64,000 nt of DNA from Mesocentrotus franciscanus (taxonomy: Eukaryota > Echinodermata > Echinoidea > Camarodonta > Strongylocentrotidae). How positions within the stretch are numbered: position 1 is the first letter of the stretch; every line of letters begins with the position of its first letter. The stretch lies in contig CP137672.1 in the NCBI GenBank assembly GCA_037976565.1, positions 33,682,737-33,746,736 on the forward strand, given 5' to 3'. Below, one piece after another: positions 47,901 to 58,885 of the stretch. A program made the position numbers and the translations under genes. The notes under the pieces were generated by a model. It saw only the letters and a program-made list of their open reading frames with translations. It ran no database searches and had not been told where the DNA came from.

Positions 47901-50090
47901 TCACGAAGAGAGAGCTTCCAAATGAAATTCAAGAGTATCTTCCCTGAGTTCGTCGAAGAAATTACTGTTCATCACTGGAGAATGCATCTTGGTGCTGTTA
48001 TGATATTAGAATTAATAGAAGTCAAGTGGCCTTGGTGATTCAAATCCCTCGGCAGCCTAAATACTAGCCGCCAGTGAATACACGCAGCGAGTGCGATTAC
48101 GTATCCATGTACGTATGGAGTCTCCACCGCAAAAATCCTCTAATTGTTCGTGCTCAGCACTGCATCATCCCACCTCGAGGGGGCGGTATCCCATATTCTT
48201 CTCTGCACTAATCTTACCCCAGCTATACCTCTTGTGCTTTTATCCCCGGCTTCCTATATCAGAACTTCTTACCCTTTGAAGTTATCATATTATTGTTCTT
48301 GAAGACATACTAGTACCCCATCCACTATTCGGGAATAAGACTTCGCAAAGTCAGGACTACGAGTCTGCAACAATGCCGGTTAAGATTGAATTGTAAATTT
48401 GACTTAAAAACCCTCGTTTCAGTCAACATCTGGGCCCTATTTCACAAAACTTGTCATTAGTGACAAATGACAGTAATATAAGCTAGTGAAATCCTTGCTT
48501 CTGATTGGTTATCAGCAGATTTGTCAATATTTTTTGTTCTAGCATTATGCGCTATAACAAACATTCGTTTAATAGTTTTCATTATCTGGAACATTGCCTA
48601 AATTCCATCAGTGATTGAAACTCACTGTGCATGGGATCCTTAACCCCATCACTGGACCTATAACAAAGTACAATGTGCCATGAACTCGAATAGGGGCTCT
48701 TGTCCCCTCCTCCCCCCATTGACGCCGATGTAAGGATTTTTTGGGAGGTGGGGAGGACGGAGGGTAACGGTTGTTCGGGGATGATAATAGTCAAGTGAGC
48801 AGTTGTTCGAGAATCGAGGAACGTGGTTCAACAACAACAACGACAACAACAACATCAACAGCAACGACAACAACAATAACATCAACAACAACAAATAATT
48901 GAAAAATAAACCTGTAGGAAGATTATTAAAAATAATTTTTTATGTAAAGATATATAATTTGTTACGCTACGTTTTTACGTATTGCTTTAAAACTGATGGT
49001 TTAAAGAAATTGTGATTATACGGTTATCAAGTGACAACCTTTTCACAAAACAATCTTGTTTTTAATTGACATTTTAACGTTTGATATGGTCACCTCATTA
49101 AATTACAATTTAACCTGGCTGCCATACATAAATAACATTTTCCAAACCCTCACAGGGATACTATTATTTACTGTCTCCTTCGCCCCCAATAATTCGCTTA
49201 GTAAAAACGAGCGGGCAAAGCCCTCCCTTAGAAATATCAAGAATTTTGACATCAAAACGCTCTAGATACATATTACGTCATATTCCCGTGCCCCTAAAAA
49301 AAGGGGGAGGGGGTTACTGCAACAATTTTTGTTTTTGTACACAGAGACCTCAGAGACCCGAAGTTCTAATATAGGATCTCTATGTTTGCGCCATCACCGG
49401 TGTGTTCAGTCTAGTTCAAATCATTTGAAGAAAAAAAGAAGGTTACAAAATGATATTGATTATCAACGGGTTAATAAGATTTTGCAAATTAAGTAAAGTA
49501 ACAGCAAATATAAATTTTAACAATCCAGTTCAATTGCATTCATAACTACACGCAACGACCGACTGCAGTCCGGACTGCAGTTCTACATTTTCAGAAACTT
49601 GCAATTTTATTAGGTAGGATATATTTTTTTTTAGACGAATGCTATTTTTTCCCTCCCCTCTCCCCTTACTTTATACGCTCAGCGTAACGTTGTTCATTTG
49701 TAATTTACTCTTTTCAATTTTCATGCTTTTTATAACAATGAAATTTTGGTTAGTTTGCTTTGTGTAGTATCAACAAACCACTTTTATTGACTTTTGTTTT
49801 TGTCTGCGGGCAGGGGGGTGGAACATCAAAAACCCAAGTAGAGTTTGGATGGATCGATCACTGATACAAAAGTCAAGATTACCTCCATTTCATTGCGAAT
49901 GTCACAATTTAGATTGACACATTCTGAGATGACAATTTATTACATAGGGGCCTAATTAATAATCGAACCAGTTCTATGATGGACTTATTAGAAGTGTTTT
50001 CAGTTGGAGAAATAAATGAATGAATAGGAATAATTTTTAAGAAAGGTCACAAAATTATTGGGGTTCTAAATTTTCTCTGCCGGGTACACA
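47901..50090. other. Flanking sequence upstream of the nAChR gene: no recognised gene
   Basis: It holds a possible half-MITE at about 48430-48530 ('ccctatttcacaaaac'), a (CAA)n tract at 48831-48895 and otherwise plain sequence. ORFs are short and unrecognised. Confidence 0.4.
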
Positions 50091-50103
50091 ATTAGGGGAC
50101 ACA

Positions 50104-50195
50104 TGTGTTGTTGTTGTTGTTGTTGTTGTTGTTGTAACTATAATTGTAGATATTATATTTATCATTATTACTATTATTATTATCATTATTATTAT

Positions 50196-50234
<39 letters not shown>

Positions 50235-50257
50235 CAGCAGTAGTAGTAGTAGTAGTA
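50104..50257. repeat. (TTG)n, (TTA)n and (TAG)n microsatellites
   Basis: Three adjacent trinucleotide arrays. The last abuts the TTAA-flanked element at 50262. Confidence 0.9.
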
Positions 50258-50261
50258 TTAA

Positions 50262-50797
50262 AGGGATAAGTTGAGTTTTGGTATAGAGGGCGCTACACAA
50301 AATATTTTTTTGGAGAGATAATGAAATGTCAGATTTGAAAGAGCATACAATTTATATGACAAAATCATCTTTGTTTGATCAAAATTGGTTATAAAACGGC
50401 TGAAATATCCATAAATATAACCATTTCTAATATTTTGGGGCCCAACAAATATTTGATAACTTTGAACCAGCCGTTAAAGACAAATGCTTACACTTTTCAA
50501 ACAGATGTTATTAAATAGTTGTTGATGATCTCTCTATTTAATCTTTATTGTAACAAAACATAACATGCACAATTTTATTATTCAAAATGGTTAAAACCAA
50601 TGACTTTTTAGAGAATGCCCTCGTGTGGTTTAATGGCTCTTTTTAATTGTTAACAGGCTTATTACTAAGTCGATTGTATACCTTTTGAGCATGGTGCAGT
50701 TATAACTACTAGTTTGTAATGTAATGGTGCAGGTTTTGGTTACTAAAATTCTGTTTGACCCAACCTGTACTCTCTATTCCAAAACTCAACTATCCCT
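50262..50797. mobile_element. TTAA-flanked MITE 4 (536 bp)
   Basis: TTAA lies at 50258-50261 and 50798-50801. The ends read AGGGATAAGTTGAGTTTTGG and, reversed, AGGGATAGTTGAGTTTTGG, so they pair over about 25 bp with one gap. It sits at the edge of a (TAG)n array. There is no transposase ORF. Kolobok-like or piggyBac-like by target site. Confidence 0.85.
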
Positions 50798-51084
50798 TTA
50801 ATAATATTTGATTACCACTATTATTGGGTGTTTTTTCACTTGATATGTTATTTTCAATTTATTGGATTTCAGGAAACGCCGGCCCCCTCGCCCCCTGGAT
50901 CCGCCACATTTTGCGGGATACCACTTGTTGTAATTGGCCAAACTGCTGGCATCAAAACCTTATGGGATGTCACATTTAGGCTACGGAAGAGTATAATATT
51001 ATCATCGATACACGGTGCTTTATGACATTGTTGTCGGATAGTTCGACCGACATGTCAACTCCTAAAATTGTTACGGGGTTACTT

Positions 51085-51890
51085 TTTCAAGTACACCAAA
51101 AGTGCTCCTTTTACTTTGACAAGTGCCTCTATTAATTTGTAAAAGTGCCCCTTCCCTTTTCACCTCTTCTAAGTGCCCCTTTTATTTTGACACGTGACCC
51201 TTTTCGTTCGACAAGTTCCCATTTTCCTTTGCAATAAGTGTCTATTGTCCATTCTCATAAGTCCCCTTTTCGATATCTAGTGAATGCCCCTTTTCAGGTA
51301 CGAGAAGTGCCCAATTTCACTTTTGATAAGTGCCCCCTTCACCTCTAACAATAATATTGCCCTATTCAAATCGGAGAGGTGCCCCTTTTACTTTGACAAG
51401 TGCCCCTTTTCCTTTGTAAGAAGTGCCCCTTCCCCTTGTAATAACTACCCCCTTTTCATCTCTGGTAAATGACCCTTTTCAGGTACGAGAAGTTACTCCT
51501 TTTCACTTCAGATAAGTGTCCCCTTCACCTCCGATAATTGCCCCTATTCAATACCTCTGAAATTTCCCTTTTAACGATGATACGTGCCCCTTTTCCATTC
51601 TATTAAGGTACCTATCCCCTTTTCATAAATGCCCCCTTTCACCCCTTATAAATGCCTCTAGCAAAATCTGATGGGTGCCCCTTTTCCGTCGACAAATGCA
51701 CATTTCCCATTCTCATAAGTGCTTTTTTCACCCCTGATGAGTCCCTCTTTTTGTAGGTGTAAGAAGTGCCCCATTTTCACCTCTGATAATTCCCCTTTGT
51801 ACTTTGACAAGTGCTCCTTTTTTTTTTTAATAAGTGTCTTATCCTTTTCGGTAGGTGTCCCTTTTCCTCTCATCATTAAACGCACCCCTA
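51085..51890. repeat. GTGCCCCTTTT minisatellite, array 1
   Basis: About 35 diverged units of 22-28 bp follow the pattern 'aagtgccccttttcac....ga'. A longer period of about 185 bp is visible: 'caggtacgagaagt' recurs at about 51295 and 51480 with similar neighbours. The same repeat lies in reverse orientation at 58885-59830. Confidence 0.85.
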
Positions 51891-51899
51891 ATTTCAAGC

Positions 51900-52812
51900 G
51901 ACGAAGAGCAATTTCCCCCTAAGCTAATGTTGGGTTCTAACTTATTGTGTCTTCATTAACGTATTTTTGCTGAAGCAGTGACTGTCTCTTAGGTTCATAC
52001 TTAGTAAGTGGTTTTCGCTACGCTCGCTAGCATTTATAGATGATACAATTATGTTACTAAGCAAAGGTCTTTTCAGTCTTCCGTTATGAGAATGTGCTTA
52101 TAACCCCATCAGGATTGTTTTTTCTACTCTTTAAAACATATAAATTTTTCCTCGCTCGCTCCGCTTGCTCGCAAATGAATTGTTAGACCATCACACCCAA
52201 CTGCAAAGTATGATGCTTAAACAATATCTTGTATGGTGTATAAAGAAAAAAAATAATCTTGAAACCATTGCTGATAATGTAATCACAATGTAGGGGTATG
52301 TACCATTGTCTAAAAAAACGTATATTTTCGCTTTGAGATTTCCCTTTGTAGGTACCCTTTCCCCCCAGAAAGTGCCCTTTTGTTGGTGCCACCCCCCACT
52401 TTGGAAGATGTCACTCCGCCGCTCATGGGGGGGGGGGTTCCCTCCCATTCCTACATCCCATCCCTACCCATTTTGGTGAAATTGAACTTATGAGGCATTT
52501 TCCGGCCGATCCGAGGCATACTGGAGCCACGCTTGGGTTAAGCGGAAGGGGGGGGGGACCCCTTAGGCTTATTATAGTTATCTATATCGACTGTGTTTTT
52601 TGCGAGTGAGCGAATCAAGGAAAGAAATAATTTACTTTCACTCCTTTTATTATGAAAATGTATTTTTGACATAAACTTTGTTGAAAAACATTCATAGATC
52701 AATATGCCTCTCCCCCGTAATATTTAAAGTTTTATGTATTTTATTTTGTTTTTAAGCGCTTTACTTTTTTGTTTTAGGTCCTCTAAATATTTGTTACTAT
52801 CATTATTGTTGC

Positions 52813-52815
<3 letters not shown>
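51900..52815. other. Spacer between minisatellite array 1 and LINE copy 2
   Basis: A short outlier of the minisatellite-like sequence appears at 52338-52395 ('aaagtgcccttttgttgg'). G-runs lie near 52428 and 52548. No gene is seen. Confidence 0.4.

Positions 52816-52862
<47 letters not shown>
52815..52862. repeat. (TTA)n microsatellite at the 3' end of LINE copy 2
   Basis: About 15 TTA units end exactly where the LINE tail begins. Similar trinucleotide sequence resumes on the other side of the LINE at 54927. Confidence 0.9.
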
Positions 52863-52864
<2 letters not shown>

Positions 52865-54926
52865 GAATTGAATTGAACTGAATTGAATTTATTTATTCAC
52901 CACCATTGAAACATTGAAACAAAGATATATATGTACAATGACAATGTCAATATAACATAAATACATGACATGAATTATAAAAATACATGTTCTACAGCGA
53001 TATACATGTACATTATAAAAATAATAAAAAACAGTTATAAGTAATTTTAGTGTCAAGAGTAAAACAATAAATGACTATTTACAATGAGTTTTTGATCGAT
53101 GGTAAAATAGAGTCAAAAATAGCACATGTGCTAGTCGAGTCTGACTCTCGTTATCTAAAACCTGAAATTAAGTTCATTGAAAAATACACAATATGTTTCC
53201 AAATCCTATAAATAAGATTTGTGTATAATATTACAATTTAAAAGACGAGACTGGTTGCTATATACATCTATATAATTACAAGGTTATAATTCGTGGTTTT
53301 CACCCAAGAGTAATTTTGTAAGTTTTTACGAAAAGAGGTTCTTGATCTCTCAATTCTTAGATCAGTAGGAAGCATATTCCAAAAATTACTTCCAACAAAC
53401 GAAACAGAAAACTTTCCTTGGTCTGTTTTGAATAAAGGAAGACGTAAATGTCGACCCGTTTTTTGTCTTGTGGAATATTCATGTTGTATCATACTGCAAT
53501 AATGTTTTAAGGAATGAGGCAATCGTTCATTTATCAAATCAAACACAAAATTACAAATAGATAATTTATGCAATTTAAAAACATTCAACAATTTGAGGTC
53601 ATGAAACAGTGCATTAGTATGAGAACGATGTGGCTTGAAAGTTATAGCACGTACAGCCATCTTTTGAGTATAAAATATACAATTCAGGTGTGATTTATAA
53701 GTACTACCCCAAACCTCGATGCCATATGTAATATGTGGCTGTATCAGAGCTTTATACAACAGTATCAATATGATTGTGTTTAGGGACAAAGTGCCGTAAT
53801 TTAAAGAGGATACCGACCTTTCTCCGTATACAGTCATTAACAGATTTTATATGTGAATTCCATGTTAGATGTCTGTCAATGGTAATGCCAACAAATGTCG
53901 CTTCCTCCACTTCCCTTAATTCTGCCTCAGATATTTTTATTCTCCCTCTAAGCACGGCCTTTCTTCGACGGCTACTAAAGAACATGAAATTGGTTTTTGA
54001 CGCATTGATAGTAAGCTTATTTGCAGTGCACCAATTCTGTATTGATTTTAAATTTTCATTTACTTCAGACTCATCTATTTGATCTACACCTTTGGGAAAA
54101 GTATGAAATATATTAGAATCATCTGCAAATAGTCTGAAATTGAAATAATTTGTCACAGTTGGCAAGTCATTTATATAGATTAAAAACAGAGTTGGTCCTA
54201 AGACAGAACCTTGTGGTACACCACATTTGATATAATCTACTTTCTGAAGATGACTCTTTGTATTTCACAAACTGCATTCTGTCACTAAGATAGCTTTCGA
54301 GCCATTTCAGTGCATGTCCTCGCGGATGCCATAATAGGATAGCTTTTTAAATAGTATGTTATGGTTTATTGTGTCAAAAGCCTTTTGGAAGTCAAGAAAC
54401 ACACCAAGCGTAACACATCCTTCGTCTATACTTTTCAATACCGTATTCATAAGATTAATTACTGATAATTTAGTACTATACTTTTTTCTAAATCCGTACT
54501 GATGGTGATATAAAATGTCATGCGTTTCTAGAAAACTGGTCAATCGAACATTAACTATTTTTTCTAATACTTTACCCAAAATTGGTAAGACGGAAATGGG
54601 TCTATAATTCCCTGTTTCATGTTTATTACCTTTCTTAAACAGTGGAGTGACTTTAGCAATTTTCATTTGATCAGGAAATTTCCTGTTTCCAATGAAAGAT
54701 TGAAGATAAGTGTTAATGGTTCAGCCAAAATAGATGCACCATCCTTAATCAGGCGAACTGGAATGTTGTCGTAACCACAAGCTTTCTTCTCGTCTAGAGC
54801 CAACATGTGGTCATGAACTTCCTTCATTGTGACCGGTTTCCAAAAAAGGGATTGCTCAACACTATTATTCAAATAATCTTCAAATAATGTGGGCACATTT
54901 GGTATTGCTGATGCTAGATTTGAACC
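52863..54926 (-). mobile_element. 5'-truncated non-LTR retrotransposon (CR1/jockey-like LINE), copy 2
   Basis: On the minus strand the element begins near 54926, upstream of the RT core, and ends with an (ATTCA)n-like tail at 52863-52890. The ORF stop is at 53268 and a 3' UTR of about 400 bp follows. Its tail unit differs from copy 1 (TTGAA against ATTCA in element sense) and the proteins differ, so it is a different family. Both flanks are trinucleotide repeat, so it seems to have inserted in a microsatellite. Confidence 0.88.
53268..54926 (-). pseudogene. Broken reverse transcriptase ORF of LINE copy 2
   Basis: RT motifs appear in order: KIAKVTPLFKKGN and NYRPISVLPILGKVLEKIV, YGFRKKYST, FLDFQKAFDTINH (near 54400-54374), GVPQGSVLGP, YINDLP and the catalytic FADD at 54129-54118. 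Then come the thumb region (WCTANKLTINASKTNFM, FVGITIDRHLTW) and a C-terminal domain with YGIEVWGS and FWNMLPTDLR. At least four frame breaks occur, near 54670, 54318, 54240 and 53770. The catalytic aspartates are intact, which suggests fairly recent decay. The endonuclease domain is missing. Confidence 0.88.
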
Positions 54927-56829
54927 TATTATTATTATTATCATTTTATTATCATCGTTGATGTTGTTGTCGTTGTTTTTGCTGTTGTTATAATTGTTAT
55001 ACATATGTACTATGAGCCCGACCATTTGGTGGTGAGTAAAAACCGGTAAAAGAGCAATTTTGTATTTGCAAACTTTTGCAAAATTCCGATTACAATGTAA
55101 TATACATTTTTGAGATAAACCATTGATGAACGTGACAACATTTGAATTAGGCCTAGTTTTTTAAAAACTTAAACGTATATTAGCCAACATTTGAGTATTT
55201 TGTTTAGTATGTGTATTGTGTAATGTATTGAAGGGTGAGTTTGCATTGTCACGTCACCAAAAACTTTTTGTACATACTAGTATTACGTATTTCGTAAGTA
55301 TAGGCCTATGATATGAATATACAGTATGCCCGTAATATATGAAACAGAATGCTACTTGATTATCATTTATTGCTGCTAGTCTATTTCTAATACACATTGT
55401 TGCTTTCATTATTTTTTGCTGTTTATTTAGTGATGTTATATTCGAACAAAATATTGACGGCTATCAGAATAATGCGTGTCAATGACCCTCATGAAGTCAC
55501 TTTTGGACGGTTTGAGGGGAAGTGCACGTAAATGTGATACAAATACGCATGCGTTAAAACCCCTCTTGTCCGAGCATGCGCAATATTCTTCACATCATAT
55601 AGCTTAATTCCAGGCATATTAGATAATAGTTTTGTATACTTTTTTTCACTTTATATGGCCGACTTTCAACAAGCCCTTGGTAAATGTATTTATATTGGTG
55701 TATTGCTGGACTTCAACAAAAATCAGTCAATAACAAACTAAAAATGTCATATAAGATGATGACACAGTTATCCTCAGTTTAATACACTTTTATATATAGA
55801 AGAAAACAAAATTCTATTACCAGAGTAACGGCAATAAAATTGGTTTAAGTTTAACATTTTAAAGTTATTTTCACATCATATTATTATATTAGTAAAATAG
55901 ATGACTGGGTTAAGTTTTATACTGCTCGGACTGCATGCTCAATGTAGTTAAATGCAGAGCTGTCCAAATAATATTGTACCCATGCGACTTGAATTAGCTC
56001 TAGTTTCACATTGCATTGTGCATAACGTGAACGTACGTCGTATATGTGAACGTACCACCATACGTCATACGTACAATGAATGGCCAATTCTCACGTGTGG
56101 ACTGACTGAATTTGCGCGCGACAATTATTGGGACTGTCTACTAATTAAAAGGAAAAAGCAGGTAAGATATTTGAAACAAGTAAGTGATTTTAGCACTAAA
56201 GGAACACATATATATTTCACTAGTAATCCCTGAATATTATATCTGTATTTTCTGAGAGAAATTGTTACAGTGAATATTAAGGTCGAATCTGTAATGCCAT
56301 CCATCGCAGATATCCAGTTATGACTGGTTTTCTTGTATGGCCCTATGGGCTTTGTGTGTGCATGTGAATGAAAGGAATAGACGTGAAACATGCGCATGCT
56401 TCACGTCCTAGTGGCCGTGGAATGCCTACATGTGATGTGTGCATTGGCTACAAATACAAGACTGGAGCTGGAGTGACGTGACATTGTCATGATTGTCTTT
56501 GCCTTTACCTTTGCTTTTATGTCCATGATCTAATGACATGAAGGAGTAGAATATTATCATTATCAAATATCAATCTAACACTGTAACAGTAACTAAAAGA
56601 AGGGATTTGGAACCGAATAAAGTCAAGAGGCTTAAAATTATATTAATAATTGAGCCTGCATTCACAAGAATCCAAAAATGCAAAATTGCATTTTTATTAC
56701 CGATAATAATATTTATTATTATGCATGTTGAGATGTGGTTGGTAATAGGGAATTTTAGATTGAGTGAACGAGAACGGCATGAACGTCCACTGATCATGCG
56801 TGTCAACGTAGTATTACTACTTAGTACTT
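54927..56829. other. Trinucleotide flank, then plain sequence
   Basis: ATT/GTT repeats (54927-55000) form the right flank of the LINE. The rest is AT-rich without a recognised gene. Confidence 0.45.
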
Positions 56830-57392
56830 AGGCCTAAAAAAAAAAATTGTTGACTTGGCGTAACCCGCCCGACCCTATTTTTATCGCCGACCCTACGCTT
56901 TTTTATTTTTTTTGATCCGATTGCGATTGCGTAAATATCGATATCGCAGTGGGAAAACCGGATGTTTGTTGCTTTCGTTCTGGGCTTTGCCGCCCGTGTT
57001 TGGGCCAGCTCGCGCGGCGAGTGCAGCGGGCAGGTACGCCATAGTACCGCTAGGCGATTGTATCCCCAACATGGCGTCCTATGGCGTTCAGTTCACGGGT
57101 AAATTTGGTGCTCACTTTGCTCACACAGTGTGTGTGTCCATATATGTGTGTGTGCGTGGAGTTATTTGAACATATTGTGGTCTACCCTCTCATCAGATCA
57201 TCCCCAAGGTCTGAGGACCTATCTACGCCACTGTATGTATGTATGTGTATGAATGGCTAATTTCATGTATGCAAATATAAGCAACAACAACAACAACAAC
57301 AACAAAAAAAAAACAAAAAAAAAAAATCGCCCTACCTACCCTAATTTTCAGTGACCCGTTACGCCAAGTCATCAATTTTTTTTTTTAGGCCT
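56830..57392. mobile_element. Inverted-repeat element with AGGCCT(A)n ends and a CpG-rich core
   Basis: The left end AGGCCTAAAAAAAAAAATTG runs into 'tgacttggcgtaac'. The reversed right end is the same with one mismatch in 'ttgatgacttggcgtaac'. The arms are about 35 bp. The core at 56925-57110 is unusually CpG-rich and holds an 85-codon ORF (56912-57169) of unknown nature. A hAT-type terminus ('ctacgccactg') near 57226 suggests a nested insertion. The target duplication is ambiguous because the ends are palindromic. Confidence 0.65.
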
Positions 57393-57640
57393 TACTAGTA
57401 AACTGCCCCTCGACCCGTCGACAGGAAGTAAGCGTGATGAAGTCATGAACGGCGCTCCAAATATCAAAGGAGATTCGGCAAGCGAGGACCCGGCGTACTG
57501 TCACGTCAACAGCCGGTTGGGCGGTGCGAAGGCGAAGCTCGTGCACACTGCCACTGCCACTAGCTATAAAAGTATAAACCTTTCTTCGGATGCTATAACA
57601 TAGCCTACCAATCAAACTTTCACAGTTCAAGACAAAGTAG

Positions 57641-58191
57641 GGCGCTAGTGTGGAATCATATCCAGACTTCGACCCGTAACTCCGGCGTGGAGATATCCTA
57701 CTGAAACGGACCTAAAAATCAAGTAAATATTCATCTTTTCTTCAAATGACGGCCATGATTTAAAAGTCGTTATGTTTCTTACCTGGATCTTGTCAATTTT
57801 CTTATCTTTTGGGAAGGATTTTTCCTAAAAATGAAGACTTATAATATACACTTTCTCACGGGATTCACGGTAAACTAATGCACAATACAATTGCATACTG
57901 CGTACCGACGATGGGGTGCGCGCGCAACCCACCGTCGGTACGTGTATTGTGCAGCAGTTTGCCATGAATCCCGTGAGAAAGTGTATATTATAAGTCTTCA
58001 TTTTTAGGAAAAATCCTCCCCAAAAAATAAGAAAATTGACACGATCCAGGTAAGAAACAAAACGACTTTTAAATCATGGCCATCATTTGAAGAAAAGATG
58101 AATATTTACTTGATTTTTAGGTTTGTTTTAGTAGGGTATCTCCACGCCGGAGTTACGGGTCGAAGTCTGGATATGATTCCACACTAGCGCC
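57641..58191. mobile_element. 551-bp foldback element with exact 8-bp target duplication
   Basis: Two arms of about 245 bp are near-perfect reverse complements (57641 to about 57890, and about 57945 to 58191) around a short spacer containing 'gtgcgcgcgcaac'. The ends are GGCGCTAGTGTGG. CAAAGTAG flanks both sides (57633-57640 and 58192-58199). An 8-bp duplication fits hAT, Mutator-like or Merlin elements. Long arms favour a Mutator-like foldback, but this is not settled. There is no coding sequence. Confidence 0.9.
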
Positions 58192-58571
58192 CAAAGTAGT
58201 TTTAATGAGAATAGAGAGAATGGCAGTGGTGGACCCAGGATTTTCCAATAGGGGCCTGACATTTGAAAATCGCGCAGACCGTTATTTCAACTCAAAATAC
58301 CAATACAGGGCTGTCAACTTTAGGGAGTTGCTTTGAGGGAGTGTGTATATGAAATTTTTTAATTATTTGTCTTGCGCAAGGGGGTAGTGGGCACTAAAAA
58401 AATTTCTCAACACGGGTGTAGATTTAGGACGAGAAAATCAAGGTGGACGCCATCTCGATTCTGATATGAGACAACGTGACGCATGTGCAGTGCCTTGAAA
58501 TGATGTCATCACGTAGCAGTCCACTATGTTGACGTGCAAATTTAGATTTTGTTACTGTTTGATGATTTTAA

Positions 58572-58885
58572 AGGTGGTGTGTCCCTTTTGCAGGCTGAAA
58601 ACATAAAGTTGTCTGAATCCTAGGGTAAACAAGAGATAATACAAATATATGTACCAACTAAAAACTCCCCTGGAAAGATTGGAACTGGTAATCATGCATG
58701 GTAATTGCCTTTTATTAGTATTATGCATAGCCGTAGAAAATAGTCTAATTTTCAGACCGTTGTGTCTGACAGTGAAGTCTAGAAAGTAAACGGGTTTCCT
58801 TGCATAGTTTGAATACTAAGACACTGCTAATGTTTAAATTTCACAGATAGGACACACGTGACATATTCATAATTTTGGCAAATCA
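58572..58885. mobile_element. Truncated relative of TTAA-flanked MITE 3
   Basis: The left end is TTAA followed by AGGTGGTGTGTCCCTTTTGC. The interior matches 46356-46884 ('gtctgacagtgaagtctag', 'aagtaaacgggtttccttgc', 'atttcacagataggaca'). The right terminus is missing. The sequence runs directly into the minisatellite at about 58885. Confidence 0.75.

Noticed and set aside
50104..50257. Regular repeats that might suggest a CRISPR array
   Set aside because: The units are trinucleotides without spacers and the genome is eukaryotic. No CRISPR-like layout occurs anywhere in the window.
51284..51922. ORFs with repeating 'CPF' or 'KGAP' words in both minisatellite arrays
   Set aside because: The periodic peptides come from the GTGCCCCTTTT repeat, which has no fixed frame across units.
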